Source of the DNA: Actinomycetota bacterium
GTDB taxonomy: Bacteria > Actinomycetota > Actinomycetes > Streptosporangiales > Streptosporangiaceae
Direction: 5' to 3'
Length of the DNA stretch: 5,304 bases
Assembly (NCBI GenBank): GCA_003541285.1
Contig: DPMS01000182.1
Location: 1 to 5,304 of the forward strand
Part shown: positions 1 to 5,070 of the stretch, one piece after another
Numbering within the stretch: position 1 is the first letter of the stretch
Layout: each line of letters starts with the position of its first letter
The notes under the pieces: model-generated
Told to the model about the DNA's origin: nothing
What the model saw: the letters and a program-made list of their open reading frames with translations, nothing else
Database searches by the model: none
Made by a program: the position numbers and the translations under genes

Positions 1-842
1 CGTCGATGCTGACCGTGCGGGACCGGCCGCTTTTGGTCGTTCCCTCGAGCCGCTGGCCGGCGATGACGGCCGCCGATCCGGTAATGCGGGCCTCCTGCCC
101 GTCTAGGTCGATATCCCGCCAGCGCAGATTCAGCAACTCCCCGCGGCGGGCGCCGGTGTAGGCGGCCAGGTGGTAGAAGGCGAACAGCCTGTGACTCCGC
201 GCTGTGGCCAGGAAGGCGGCGAGCTGGGCGGGAGCCCATACCGTTCCCGGTTCGCTGACTGCCTTTGCGCGGGCGCTTGGCCCGCTCGACCGGATTGGAC
301 GGCAGGAGCTGCTCGACCACGACCGCATCACGGAACGCCTTGCGCAGCACGGCGTGCACGTAGGCCACGGTGCGCGGAGACAGGCCTGCGCCCTTCCGGC
401 CACCGCCAGTCAGCAGGTCACGGTAGAGCTTCGTGATGCGAGCCGGGGTAATGGCCTGCAAGCGCAGCTCGCCGAGGTGCGGCCGGACGTGCCGGTTGAT
501 CAGATGGCGGTAGTCCTGCAAGGTCTTGGGCTTGATCTCGACGGCATGGGCCTCGATCCAGTTATCGAGGTACGCGCCTACGGTGATCGCGCTGCGGTCG
601 ATGTACTGGCCGTGGTGAGCTTTTACCCGGGCCTCGTCCCGGGCGGCCTTGGCGGCCTCCTCGGTGGCGAAACCGCCTACCCACCTAGGCTTGCTGATCC
701 CGGTCTCAGGGTCCTTGACGCGGATCACGTATGACCAAGTACTCCCCCGCTTCATGACACCATCACGGAGTTTCGGAGTGGTCTTGCGCGCCTTCCGGCG
801 GTTCGGCTCGTCGGCGGGCGCGGCGGTGAGGGTGGCGGGCAT
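1..842 (-). pseudogene. int: Tyrosine site-specific integrase, frameshifted and cut by the left window edge
   Basis: The product would be a tyrosine recombinase that integrates and excises a mobile element. Reading leftward from ATG at 842, residues about 26-70 look like an arm-type DNA-binding domain (VMKRGSTWSYVIRV, then GGFATEEAAKAARDEA). Residues about 85-188 form the SAM-like core-binding domain (TVGAYLDNWIEAH, KPKTLQDYRHLINRHVRPHL, ending NPVERAKRP). Near 251-285 the sense moves to another frame (a net +1 shift): from about 253 downward it reads EPGTVWAPAQLAAFL, then AAYTGARRGELLNLRW with the catalytic Arg codon at 146-148, and GTTKSGRSRTVSID with the likely catalytic Lys at 32-34. The HxLRH and Tyr boxes would lie beyond base 1. 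The start overlaps the xis stop (TAATG), with GGAAAGGA upstream. Neither frame has a stop in the window. The shift could be a real inactivating indel or a sequence error. Family assignment is certain; functionality is not. Confidence 0.88.
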
Positions 843-1027
843 TACGCGGCTGTCCTTTCCGTGAGCAGCTTGGAGACGTACGCCTCCAGGGCGGTGAGCG
901 GGATGCGGCGCGATCCGTCGATGCGGACCGAGGTAACGGCGCCGCTGGCCAGCAGCTCGTAGAGCTTGCTGCGGGAGATGGCCAGGGCCTCGGCAGCCTC
1001 GGGCACGGTCAGCAGGAGCCGGGGCAC
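842..1027 (-). CDS. xis: Excisionase / AlpA-like helix-turn-helix DNA-binding protein
   Basis: This 61-residue protein is essentially one winged MerR/AlpA-type HTH. TVPEAAEALAISRSKLYELL (about residues 7-26) is the helix-turn-helix. VTSVRIDGSRRIPLTALEAYV is the wing and following helix, where such proteins carry a basic SRR(I/V)P segment. In actinomycete integrative elements and phages, proteins of this size directly before int act as recombination directionality factors that favour excision; some are transcription regulators instead. The GTG start at 1027 has a good Shine-Dalgarno, GGGAGG, six bases upstream (1034-1039 on the complement). The stop shares a base with the int ATG, so the two are probably translated from one message. 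No upstream rep gene is present, unlike in the classical rep-xis-int order. Confidence 0.85.
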   Translation of the reverse strand: MPRLLLTVPEAAEALAISRSKLYELLASGAVTSVRIDGSRRIPLTALEAYVSKLLTERTAA

Positions 1028-1215
1028 GGGTTGCCTCCCATCGCTCGTGGTGGGGACGGTGCACGCGACCGGGCGACTGTCAGCGGTAGCGGCGTCAGCG
1101 AATGGTGTCCGCGTCCGGCGAAGCTCCAGTGCGAGAGGACCAAGGTGGTGTCGGTGGCCGGAGTTGGGATAAGCCCGCCGTCTTACGCACGAACCCTCCC
1201 AGGTTCTCGTAGTTC

Positions 1216-1279
1216 TCTGCGTACCCCCCTAGACAGTTGGATTGGTGCTGTACCCGGATTGTCTAGGGGGGTACGCAGA
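1216..1279. repeat. Perfect 20-bp inverted repeat with CTAG cores
   Basis: The left arm is 1216-1235 and the right arm 1260-1279, separated by 24 nt. Each arm reads inward as TCTGCGTA, six C, TAGACA, and the two arms are exact reverse complements over 20 bp; the match ends on both sides at 1215/1280 and 1236/1259. In a GC-rich genome a chance perfect 20-bp pair this close is very unlikely. It could be a double operator for the xis/int transcript, a recombinase or Xis binding array, or a cruciform/hairpin. The presence of the same core at other promoters in the window favours an operator. Confidence 0.85.
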
Positions 1280-1305
1280 CCAACGTACAAGACGCGACCG
1301 ACAGC

Positions 1306-1324
1306 TGTCTAGGGGGATATACGC
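1306..1324 (-). promoter_or_regulatory. Third CTAG-motif copy next to the inverted repeat
   Basis: On the minus strand this reads GCGTATAT, CCCCC, TAGACA. It shares CCCCCTAGACA with both arms of the neighbouring inverted repeat, and GCGTATA plus CCCCCTAGAC with the copy at 4683-4700. It begins 11 bases past the PP2C-like stop codon and starts 46 nt from the right arm of the inverted repeat, in the same orientation as that arm. It is probably part of the control region for xis and int. Confidence 0.65.
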
Positions 1325-1334
1325 CCTTGGGCGG

Positions 1335-2159
1335 TCAGGGCCGCAGCGGCCAGTGGGCGGCAGTGGCGTCGTCGCTGGTCTTGCTGCGCGGCCAGCGTAG
1401 GCAGTCAGGGTCGGAAGCTTCGATGTTCCGGGTTTCGGTGATCAGCTCATCGGGTCCGCGCTCGCGGAGAAGGCTGAGCGTTTCCGGCCATGTGAGCAAG
1501 CCGAAGACGTCGACCATGCGGGTAGCCCCGTCAGTGAGCAGTGCGACGGCGGCCAGGTCGGCGAGGGGGAGCGATCCGGTGAACGCTTCGCGGGCGGCAG
1601 CGGGGGCGGTGCTGGCGACCCAGAACCCGCCGGGCTGGTTGCGGAAGCGGCCGAGCTCGCGGACATGTGCGAGCATCGCGGCCTGTCGGTCGGGGGAGCC
1701 GTGCGGGGGCATCGAGGCGGGATAGCCGAGCTTGGCGTGTACCTCGTCGAGCCGGTTGTCGGACAAGACCAGCGGCTCGCCGCCTGGGCGGTCCGCGATC
1801 AGCGTGCAGTCTGAGAGGACCAGGTAGTCGAGGCGTCCGCCGAGCGTGCGGACGGCGGCGACCGCGGCGGAGGGGGAGTGAGGGTTAGCCAGGTCGCAGG
1901 TGTCCGAGTGCAGCGCGCTGACGTCGGCGATGCTCGCAGCCAGGGCGTCCGCGAGGGTCTGGCTGGCGTCGGTGATCTGCCCGGCGAGCAGACCGCCGAG
2001 GGTGCGGGCATACCAGGCGACCGAGTGCGAGCAGCCGGACGGCAGCCCGGCGGGGGAGCCGGCGCCGTCCAGGACCACCAGGCCGCCGGGGACAGCGGCG
2101 GCGAAGTCCTCGTTCTTCCTGGAAGCGCTGGCGGGCTCGCTGGCGATCTGTGCGCGCAC
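1335..2159 (-). CDS. PP2C-like Ser/Thr protein phosphatase
   Basis: This 274-residue protein has the spaced signature motifs of the metal-dependent PP2C phosphatase family, which removes phosphate from Ser/Thr residues of partner proteins. KNEDFAAAV at 15-23 corresponds to the N-terminal NED element. VVLDGAG at 28-34 carries metal-ligand candidate D31. PSAAVAAVR...LDYLVLSDCTLI at 96-121 matches the core strand pair, with SDC where GDS is usual. ALLTDGATR at 206-214 gives D210. SDDATAAH at 262-269 gives D263/D264. No membrane segment or separate sensor domain is visible. The GTG start at 2159 follows GGGAG by 8 nt and lies 16 nt after the stop of the HTH-sensor gene, so the two are probably co-transcribed. 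A likely role is the opposing enzyme to a kinase such as the RsbW-like protein nearby, but that pairing is inference. The substrate is unknown. Confidence 0.8.
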   Translation of the reverse strand: MRAQIASEPASASRKNEDFAAAVPGGLVVLDGAGSPAGLPSGCSHSVAWYARTLGGLLAGQITDASQTLADALAASIADVSALHSDTCDLANPHSPSAAVAAVRTLGGRLDYLVLSDCTLIADRPGGEPLVLSDNRLDEVHAKLGYPASMPPHGSPDRQAAMLAHVRELGRFRNQPGGFWVASTAPAAAREAFTGSLPLADLAAVALLTDGATRMVDVFGLLTWPETLSLLRERGPDELITETRNIEASDPDCLRWPRSKTSDDATAAHWPLRP

Positions 2160-2175
2160 GGCGTTCGCTCCCGCG

Positions 2176-3012
2176 TCAGTCGTCGTGGCGGTACGGCGGT
2201 GTCAGCAGTTCGGTGCGGACCGGCTCATGGGTGGCCGGGTTGTACTCGGTACCGACCACTACCGAGAATGGCCCGTCTGCAACCTGCCCCCACAAAGTGC
2301 CTATGTCAGTAGTCAGGAAGTGGACCACGCCGAGAGAGCCCTCGGGATGCGCGCCGGCTATGGCCAGTATTGTTCCCTTGCTGTCCGGCCGGGGGAGTCG
2401 GCCGAGGTAGCCGACATCATAGGGACGGGGCGGGTCCTCGTCCTGCCCGGAGCGGTAACCGGTTCCGGTGCGCTTGTCGCGCAGCAGCCAGCCGCCGTCG
2501 TCACGCTCCCAGGCCAGGACAGGGTCTTTGGCATAGGCCTCGCGCATGGCTTCTGACATGCGCGGCCCGCAGATCACCAGGAGCCCCGGCCGGTCGAGGT
2601 CAATCTCTCCGGAGACGGAAACATGATCGGTGCTCACCGTCAGGTCGAACGACCGGGCCAGGTCTTCCAGCCGCTTGCCGGTGTTCACGTCGTCCAGCGC
2701 GACATAGGTTCGGTCGCTGGCCGCGTCAGGCCGCAGCGGGGTGACCACCGTCACCGCACCCGACCCCAGGAACGCCCCCTCCGGGGCCGGTCCGGTGTGG
2801 CGAATCTGATGAATCCGGCCTCTGCTCAGCCCGGCTGCCTGCGCGATCTGCGCGTACGACAGGCCCTGCGCGTGCAGGTCCTGAATGAGCCGGCGTCGCA
2901 GGCGCCCCAGTTCGGTGACCTCGTGCTGGGCTTCCGCCAGGCGTTCGGTAGCGGCACGCAGCAGCTCGTACGGGTCCTTGATCTCCGCTATGCGGTCCAG
3001 CTCGCCCGGCAT
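2176..3012 (-). CDS. HTH protein with C-terminal putative sensor domain of unknown function
   Basis: A 278-residue soluble protein. Residues about 15-45 form a charged helical, possibly coiled-coil, segment. Residues about 36-72 contain an HTH of the sigma-70 region 4 / MarR-like simple type (LSYAQIAQAAGLSRGRIHQIR). From about 80 onward is a separate alpha/beta domain with landmarks LLVICGPRMS, DGGWLLRDKRTGTGYRS, DVGYLGRLPRPD, LAIAGAHPEGSLGVVHFL and VVVGTEYNP. From memory this resembles an uncharacterised domain pairing a GP-type loop with a later AG..x.GS.G..xL element, as in a ligand- or nucleotide-sensing fold; I cannot name its ligand. I start at ATG 3012: GAGGGG lies 6 nt upstream. An in-frame ATG at 3138 would add 42 residues, but it would translate the CTAG palindrome with rare CTA and AGA codons and an Arg run. 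It leads a two-gene unit with the phosphatase, so it may sense a signal and regulate both. Confidence 0.75.
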   Translation of the reverse strand: MPGELDRIAEIKDPYELLRAATERLAEAQHEVTELGRLRRRLIQDLHAQGLSYAQIAQAAGLSRGRIHQIRHTGPAPEGAFLGSGAVTVVTPLRPDAASDRTYVALDDVNTGKRLEDLARSFDLTVSTDHVSVSGEIDLDRPGLLVICGPRMSEAMREAYAKDPVLAWERDDGGWLLRDKRTGTGYRSGQDEDPPRPYDVGYLGRLPRPDSKGTILAIAGAHPEGSLGVVHFLTTDIGTLWGQVADGPFSVVVGTEYNPATHEPVRTELLTPPYRHDD

Positions 3013-3032
3013 GTCATCCCCTCGGCCGCCTG

Positions 3033-3055
3033 CTAGAGAGTCTAGGGCTCTAGAC
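3033..3055 (-). promoter_or_regulatory. CTAG palindromic operator upstream of the HTH-sensor gene
   Basis: Bases 3040-3055 read GTCTAG-GGCT-CTAGAC, a perfect 6-bp-arm palindrome. A third CTAG lies at 3033-3036, giving three CTAGs within 21 bp. On the gene's strand it contains AGCCCTAGAC, a version of the AGCCCCCTAGAC motif with two fewer C. It lies 28 nt before the ATG at 3012. GTnTAnAC is the known half-symmetric consensus of HutC-type GntR operators, and GTCTAGAC fits it, but no GntR gene is in this window. Autoregulation by the HTH-sensor protein is the other simple reading. Confidence 0.65.
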
Positions 3056-3206
3056 ACAGCGTCAGAAGGCTGGGTACCGGTAGAAAGACTCACCGCCCGG
3101 AAGCGACGGCGGCGCCGGGGGATAGGCGGCCCGCTCATCTACGGCTGCCGGTCAGCGCGTCACGGATGCCAGGAGGCGGATGTCTCACGCGCCGAGGCCG
3201 GGCATC

Positions 3207-3224
3207 GCGCCCGGTTGCGGGCGC
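3207..3224 (-). terminator. GC-rich hairpin after the ATP-binding protein gene
   Basis: On the minus strand GCGCCCG and CGGGCGC form a perfect 7-bp stem with a 4-nt loop, starting 3 nt after the TAA stop at 3227. An overlapping alternative stem (CCGGGC with GCCCGG, 5-nt loop) spans 3198-3214. There is no U tract, which is common for terminators in high-GC actinomycetes. Placement and stability suggest termination or 3'-end protection. Confidence 0.45.
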
Positions 3225-3226
3225 CA

Positions 3227-3619
3227 TTACGCACCGCAGGCCAGCTCGGCCCAGACCCGCCGGCCTGATCCGAGCAGCTCCGTTCCCCACTTGGCGGACA
3301 GGGCTTCGACCAGGAACAGGCCACGCCCGTTAACCTGCGCGGGGCTGGAAGGGTCGCCGCCGGTCAGGGTCGGCTCGGTCTTCGCGCCCATGTCCACAAC
3401 AGCGACCCACAGATGCGCCGGGTGGACCTCTAACTCGACCACGAACCGCCCGCCCGGTTTCCCGGTGCCAGTGTGAGTCACCGCGTTGGTGCCAAGCTCA
3501 CTGATCACCAGCTCGGCATCGTCGGCCAGGGCGTGACCGTCGAGGACCGTGCGGGCGAACCCGCGAGCCTGCCCGATGGCCTCCGGATTCCCGTCGAACA
3601 TGCGGGACCAGCGCGCCAC
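3227..3619 (-). CDS. RsbW-like ATP-binding protein (HATPase_c_2, anti-sigma-factor kinase type)
   Basis: About 130 residues, the usual size of stand-alone RsbW/SpoIIAB-like GHKL ATPases in actinomycetes, which bind sigma factors or other partners and phosphorylate STAS-domain antagonists. Numbered from GTG 3619: the N box is DDAELVISELGTNAVTHTG (33-51), with E41 and N45 in the expected ExxxN spacing. The G1 box is AVVDMGAKTEP (73-83, D76 and G78). The G2 box is NGRGLFLVEALSAKWG (97-112), followed by RRVWAEL. The G1 box has DMGA where DxGxG is usual. The frame stays open to GTG 3655, but that start would translate the CTAG motif. GTG 3619 has AGGCGG 8 nt upstream, and ATG 3601 has no ribosome site. 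Gene order is leftward, after the XRE gene. XRE-DUF5753 and such ATPases often neighbour each other in Streptomyces, usually with a DUF397 gene, which is absent here. No STAS or sigma-factor partner is visible. Confidence 0.85.
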   Translation of the reverse strand: MARWSRMFDGNPEAIGQARGFARTVLDGHALADDAELVISELGTNAVTHTGTGKPGGRFVVELEVHPAHLWVAVVDMGAKTEPTLTGGDPSSPAQVNGRGLFLVEALSAKWGTELLGSGRRVWAELACGA

Positions 3620-3631
3620 GGCGACCACCGC

Positions 3632-3652
3632 CTGACCGTCTAGGGGGCTAAA
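3632..3652 (-). promoter_or_regulatory. CTAG motif copy proximal to the ATPase start
   Basis: On the minus strand it reads TTTAG, CCCCC, TAGACGGTCAG. The 11-mer CTAGGGGGCTA (plus strand, 3640-3650) is repeated exactly at 3669-3679, and its reverse complement occurs at 4688-4698. The GACGG(C/T)CAG tail also matches the 4683 copy. It sits between the likely promoter and the GTG at 3619, where bound protein would block transcription. Confidence 0.65.
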
Positions 3653-3663
3653 CACCTACCGGC

Positions 3664-3680
3664 GGCAGCTAGGGGGCTAT
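3664..3680 (-). promoter_or_regulatory. CTAG motif copy distal to the ATPase start
   Basis: On the minus strand it reads ATAG, CCCCC, TAGCTGCC. It contains the same 11-mer as the copy 29 bp away, close to three helical turns, so both could be contacted from one DNA face. It directly abuts the TATTCA palindrome, and the two could be bound competitively or together. Confidence 0.6.
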
Positions 3681-3700
3681 TCAATACGTTCAGTGAATAG
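3677..3700. promoter_or_regulatory. Operator-like palindrome CTATTCA-N10-TGAATAG
   Basis: Two 7-bp arms (3677-3683 and 3694-3700) are perfectly inverted around a 10-nt spacer, overlapping the last codons and stop of the XRE gene. Read on the minus strand, the spacer ends in AACGTAT, against AACGCAT in the second site at 4628-4647, so the two sites match inside as well as in the arms. On the minus strand the site supplies a TTGAAT that could be the -35 box for the ATPase gene. It is a likely binding site for the XRE regulator. Confidence 0.7.
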
Positions 3701-4550
3701 AAGTCGGGGCCTTCTGGTACTCCAGCAGCGCGTGCTCCACCATCTCGCGCGCCTCACGCCCGAAGACCGCGGACCGTTCCAGGGCACCGAAGACCTCCCG
3801 GTACACCCGGACGTCATGCTCTGCCGTCAGGGTCAGCTCGCGGGTGAACGTCTCCACCGACACCGCCGAGTCGTCATACAGCGTGAACCCGTGCACCGGC
3901 AGCACGGCCCGCCCCGGCACGCCCGTCAGGGCGGCCGGAAGCACGCCGAGCCGCGCGCCCTGGCGGCCGGCAGCGGCCAGCAGATGCGCGAACTGGCCGG
4001 GCATGCACTCCCCGGAACCAGGCCAGGTCCGCAGCACGGACTCACTCAGCACGAACGTGAACGACCGGCCACTGTCATCAGGCGGAGCGGCCAGCCCAAC
4101 TCCGTCAGCGTCAACCGGGAAGCCGGCGGCGTCGCGGTACTCGGCCGTGCGCAGCAACGCGGGCACGATCACGGACTCGAACGACCGGACCACCCGCGCC
4201 TCACGCTCCAGCCTCACGCGGGCGCCTGGCTGGAACGACACCCCGGCATCGACGCGCCGGGGAGCAGTCCCGGCGTAGGCCGCCCGCGCCAGGTTCGCCA
4301 GCCGGTCACGCTCGCCGGCCTCCAGACCCAGCGCAGCGAACAGCCCGATAACCACATCGGCGCCGGCCACGCGGTTCCCGGTCTCCACCCGGGACACCGT
4401 GGCCTGCGGTACACCAGCCAAGGCTGCCAGTCGGACGCCAGATAGCCCCGCGGCAGTCCTCAGCCGCCGCAGTTCGCCCCCAAGCTCGGTCAGGCGATCA
4501 GTGCCTATGTCTGAGAGTCGTGCCACCCGAACATTCTGTGCCCAGGGCAC
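3690..4550 (-). CDS. XRE-family transcriptional regulator with C-terminal DUF5753-type domain
   Basis: A 286-residue DNA-binding regulator of a type very common in Streptomyces (relatives include the WhiJ-type developmental regulators). The Cro/C1-type HTH covers about 22-76: LGGELRRLRTAAGLSGVRLA, then GVPQATVSRVETGNR as turn plus recognition helix. The rest matches the DUF5753 pattern: SVIVPALLRTAEYRDAAG (about 124-141), a central FVLSESVLRTW, QFAHLLAAAGRQGARLGVLP, a GRAVLPVHGFTLYDD strand region, then DVRVYREVFGALERSAVFGREAREMVEHAL. This domain is thought to bind a partner or ligand; none is known here. The usual DUF397 neighbour is missing; the divergent 100-residue gene takes its place. 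The GTG start at 4550 lacks a clear ribosome site; GTG 4526 (residue 9) is an alternative, and leaderless translation is possible. Two matching palindromes, one at its own divergent promoter, make it a probable local repressor and autoregulator. Confidence 0.88.
   Translation of the reverse strand: MPWAQNVRVARLSDIGTDRLTELGGELRRLRTAAGLSGVRLAALAGVPQATVSRVETGNRVAGADVVIGLFAALGLEAGERDRLANLARAAYAGTAPRRVDAGVSFQPGARVRLEREARVVRSFESVIVPALLRTAEYRDAAGFPVDADGVGLAAPPDDSGRSFTFVLSESVLRTWPGSGECMPGQFAHLLAAAGRQGARLGVLPAALTGVPGRAVLPVHGFTLYDDSAVSVETFTRELTLTAEHDVRVYREVFGALERSAVFGREAREMVEHALLEYQKAPTSIH
4538..4550. repeat. 13-bp palindrome at the XRE start codon
   Basis: GTGCCC-A-GGGCAC is perfectly symmetric and includes the GTG start codon on the minus strand. 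It could fold at the start of the message or serve as a protein site, but no second copy is seen in the window and short GC palindromes are common in such DNA. Confidence 0.3.
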
Positions 4551-4627
4551 TGCCAGCGCGGGACTCCGCGTGCAACCGGCAGGTGACCGGGACAGCCCGT
4601 CCCTCCGGCCGCAGCCAGCCCTACGCT

Positions 4628-4647
4628 ATTCAGCAAACGCATTGAAT
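4628..4647. promoter_or_regulatory. Operator-like palindrome ATTCA-N10-TGAAT
   Basis: The arms are ATTCA (4628-4632) and TGAAT (4643-4647) with a 10-nt spacer, the same spacing as the site at 3677-3700. The right arm is part of TTGAAT at 4642-4647, repeated as a direct repeat at 4653-4658, 11 bp or one helical turn away. The site covers the -35 region of the rightward promoter and a possible -10 of the XRE gene. Confidence 0.7.
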
Positions 4648-4670
4648 GAACCTTGAATCCGTCGTACGCT
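4642..4670 (+). promoter_or_regulatory. Candidate sigma-70-type promoter for the rightward small genes
   Basis: TTGAAT (4642-4647) and TACGCT (4665-4670) are separated by 17 nt, close to the principal-sigma consensus of actinomycetes. Transcription would begin near 4677, just before the CTAG motif, leaving a leader of about 90 nt. The -35 box overlaps the XRE-type palindrome. Confidence 0.5.
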
Positions 4671-4682
4671 GCGGCTTCAGGA

Positions 4683-4702
4683 GCGTATAGCCCCCTAGAC
4701 GG
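4683..4702 (+). promoter_or_regulatory. CTAG motif copy upstream of the rightward small genes
   Basis: It reads GCGTATAG, CCCCC, TAGACGG. It is the best full-length copy: GCGTATA matches the copy at 1306-1324, and TAGCCCCCTAG matches both copies before the ATPase gene. It lies about 6-25 nt downstream of the predicted transcription start, a typical repressor position, and 65 nt before the ATG. Confidence 0.7.
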
Positions 4703-4767
4703 CCAGAGGTCGCTGAGTCGTCGGAGCGTTCAACCAGAATCGTCCATCTTCACAAGAGGGAGCAGCC

Positions 4768-5070
4768 ATGCCCGACGACATCATGCCAACGGCTGACCCG
4801 GACAACGCGGAAGGCATCGTCTCGCGGATGCGCGCGGTGGCTGATGCACTGTCGGTAGCCGGCTTAGCGGCCACCATCAACCAGACCCGCACCGCTGTCG
4901 AGGTGATCGCCACCATACGCGTGCAAGGTCAGCGGGAGATTGAGGCTGTCATAGACGAGGACGGATACGCCGAGCTGAGGTTCTGGCACCAGCCAGACGC
5001 CACCCCTGGCCAGATCAGCGCCACCATCAGCCGCGCCGTGAACGCCATCACGCACGGCGCCAGCTCATGA
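4768..5070 (+). CDS. Small conserved-looking protein of unknown function (100 residues)
   Basis: I do not recognise a named family. The protein is soluble and acidic at its N terminus. It has a helical segment (EGIVSRMRAVADALSVAGL, about 15-33), three probable strands (TRTAVEVIATIRV, REIEAVIDEDG, AELRFWHQP) and a C-terminal helix (PGQISATISRAVNAI). This helix-sheet-helix layout suits a small binding or adaptor protein. The start at ATG 4768 is well supported by GGGAG at 4758-4762, 5 nt upstream; codon use is GC-biased. It diverges from the XRE gene, at the position where DUF397 partner genes often stand, but it does not look like DUF397. It is preceded by the promoter candidate, the palindrome and the CTAG motif, so it is probably under tight repression. 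Its stop overlaps the next start. Confidence 0.75.
   Translation: MPDDIMPTADPDNAEGIVSRMRAVADALSVAGLAATINQTRTAVEVIATIRVQGQREIEAVIDEDGYAELRFWHQPDATPGQISATISRAVNAITHGASS

Larger units (their letters stand above)
1028..1334. other. Non-coding region between xis and the PP2C-like gene
   Basis: I see no credible gene here: the open frames have no family resemblance and low-quality composition. The right half (1216-1324) holds three CTAG-centred motif copies, listed separately. The left half, about 1040-1215, is plain GC-rich DNA that would form the xis leader. A short palindrome, CGCCC-TT-GGGCG at 1322-1333, lies just after the PP2C stop; it could be a weak terminator but has no T tract. The xis/int promoter should be in this region, but I could not identify convincing -35 and -10 boxes. 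Confidence 0.6.
3013..3226. other. Intergenic leader/promoter region of the HTH-sensor and PP2C unit
   Basis: This holds the CTAG operator (3033-3055) nearest the gene and the hairpin (3207-3224) nearest the ATPase stop. The 125 bases between them are GC-rich. One minus-strand frame stays open to an ATG at 3138, but its Arg-rich product and rare codons look non-coding. A TAGACT at 3044-3039 (minus strand) could be a -10 box, but no good -35 matches it. Confidence 0.45.
4551..4767. other. Divergent promoter region between the XRE gene and the rightward small genes
   Basis: This region holds, left to right: the XRE leader with a small hairpin (GGGAC/GTCCC, 4589-4603), the TATTCA-N10-TGAAT palindrome (4628-4647), a plus-strand promoter candidate (4642-4670), the CTAG motif (4683-4702) and the ribosome site of the small gene (4758-4762). 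On the minus strand TAGCGT (4628-4623), overlapping the palindrome arm, is a possible XRE -10 box, so the repressor would cover both start regions. Confidence 0.6.

Noticed and set aside
103..106. CTAG at 103-106, within GTCTAGGTCG, and another at 685-688 inside int as further motif copies
   Set aside because: Both lie inside integrase codons and lack the five-C run, so they are most simply chance coding sequence.
204..734. Long plus-strand open frame opposite the integrase
   Set aside because: It mirrors the minus-strand integrase, whose domains are recognisable; the plus-strand product has no family features and such antisense frames are normal in high-GC DNA.
1031..1312. Plus-strand open frame in the gap between xis and the phosphatase gene
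   Set aside because: Its translation runs through the perfect inverted repeat, lacks a ribosome site and resembles no protein family.
1216..1324. CRISPR-like or iteron array
   Set aside because: There are only three copies, in mixed orientation and with uneven spacing, and the same motif occurs at distant promoters; a CRISPR array needs regular direct repeats, and no rep or cas gene is present.
1900..2556. Long plus-strand open frame across the PP2C and HTH-sensor genes
   Set aside because: It crosses two real minus-strand genes and their 16-nt gap, has no ribosome site and shows no recognisable domain.
3693..4445. 250-residue plus-strand open frame opposite the XRE gene
   Set aside because: The product is rich in Arg, His, Gln and Pro, typical of an antisense shadow; the minus strand encodes clear HTH and DUF5753 features.
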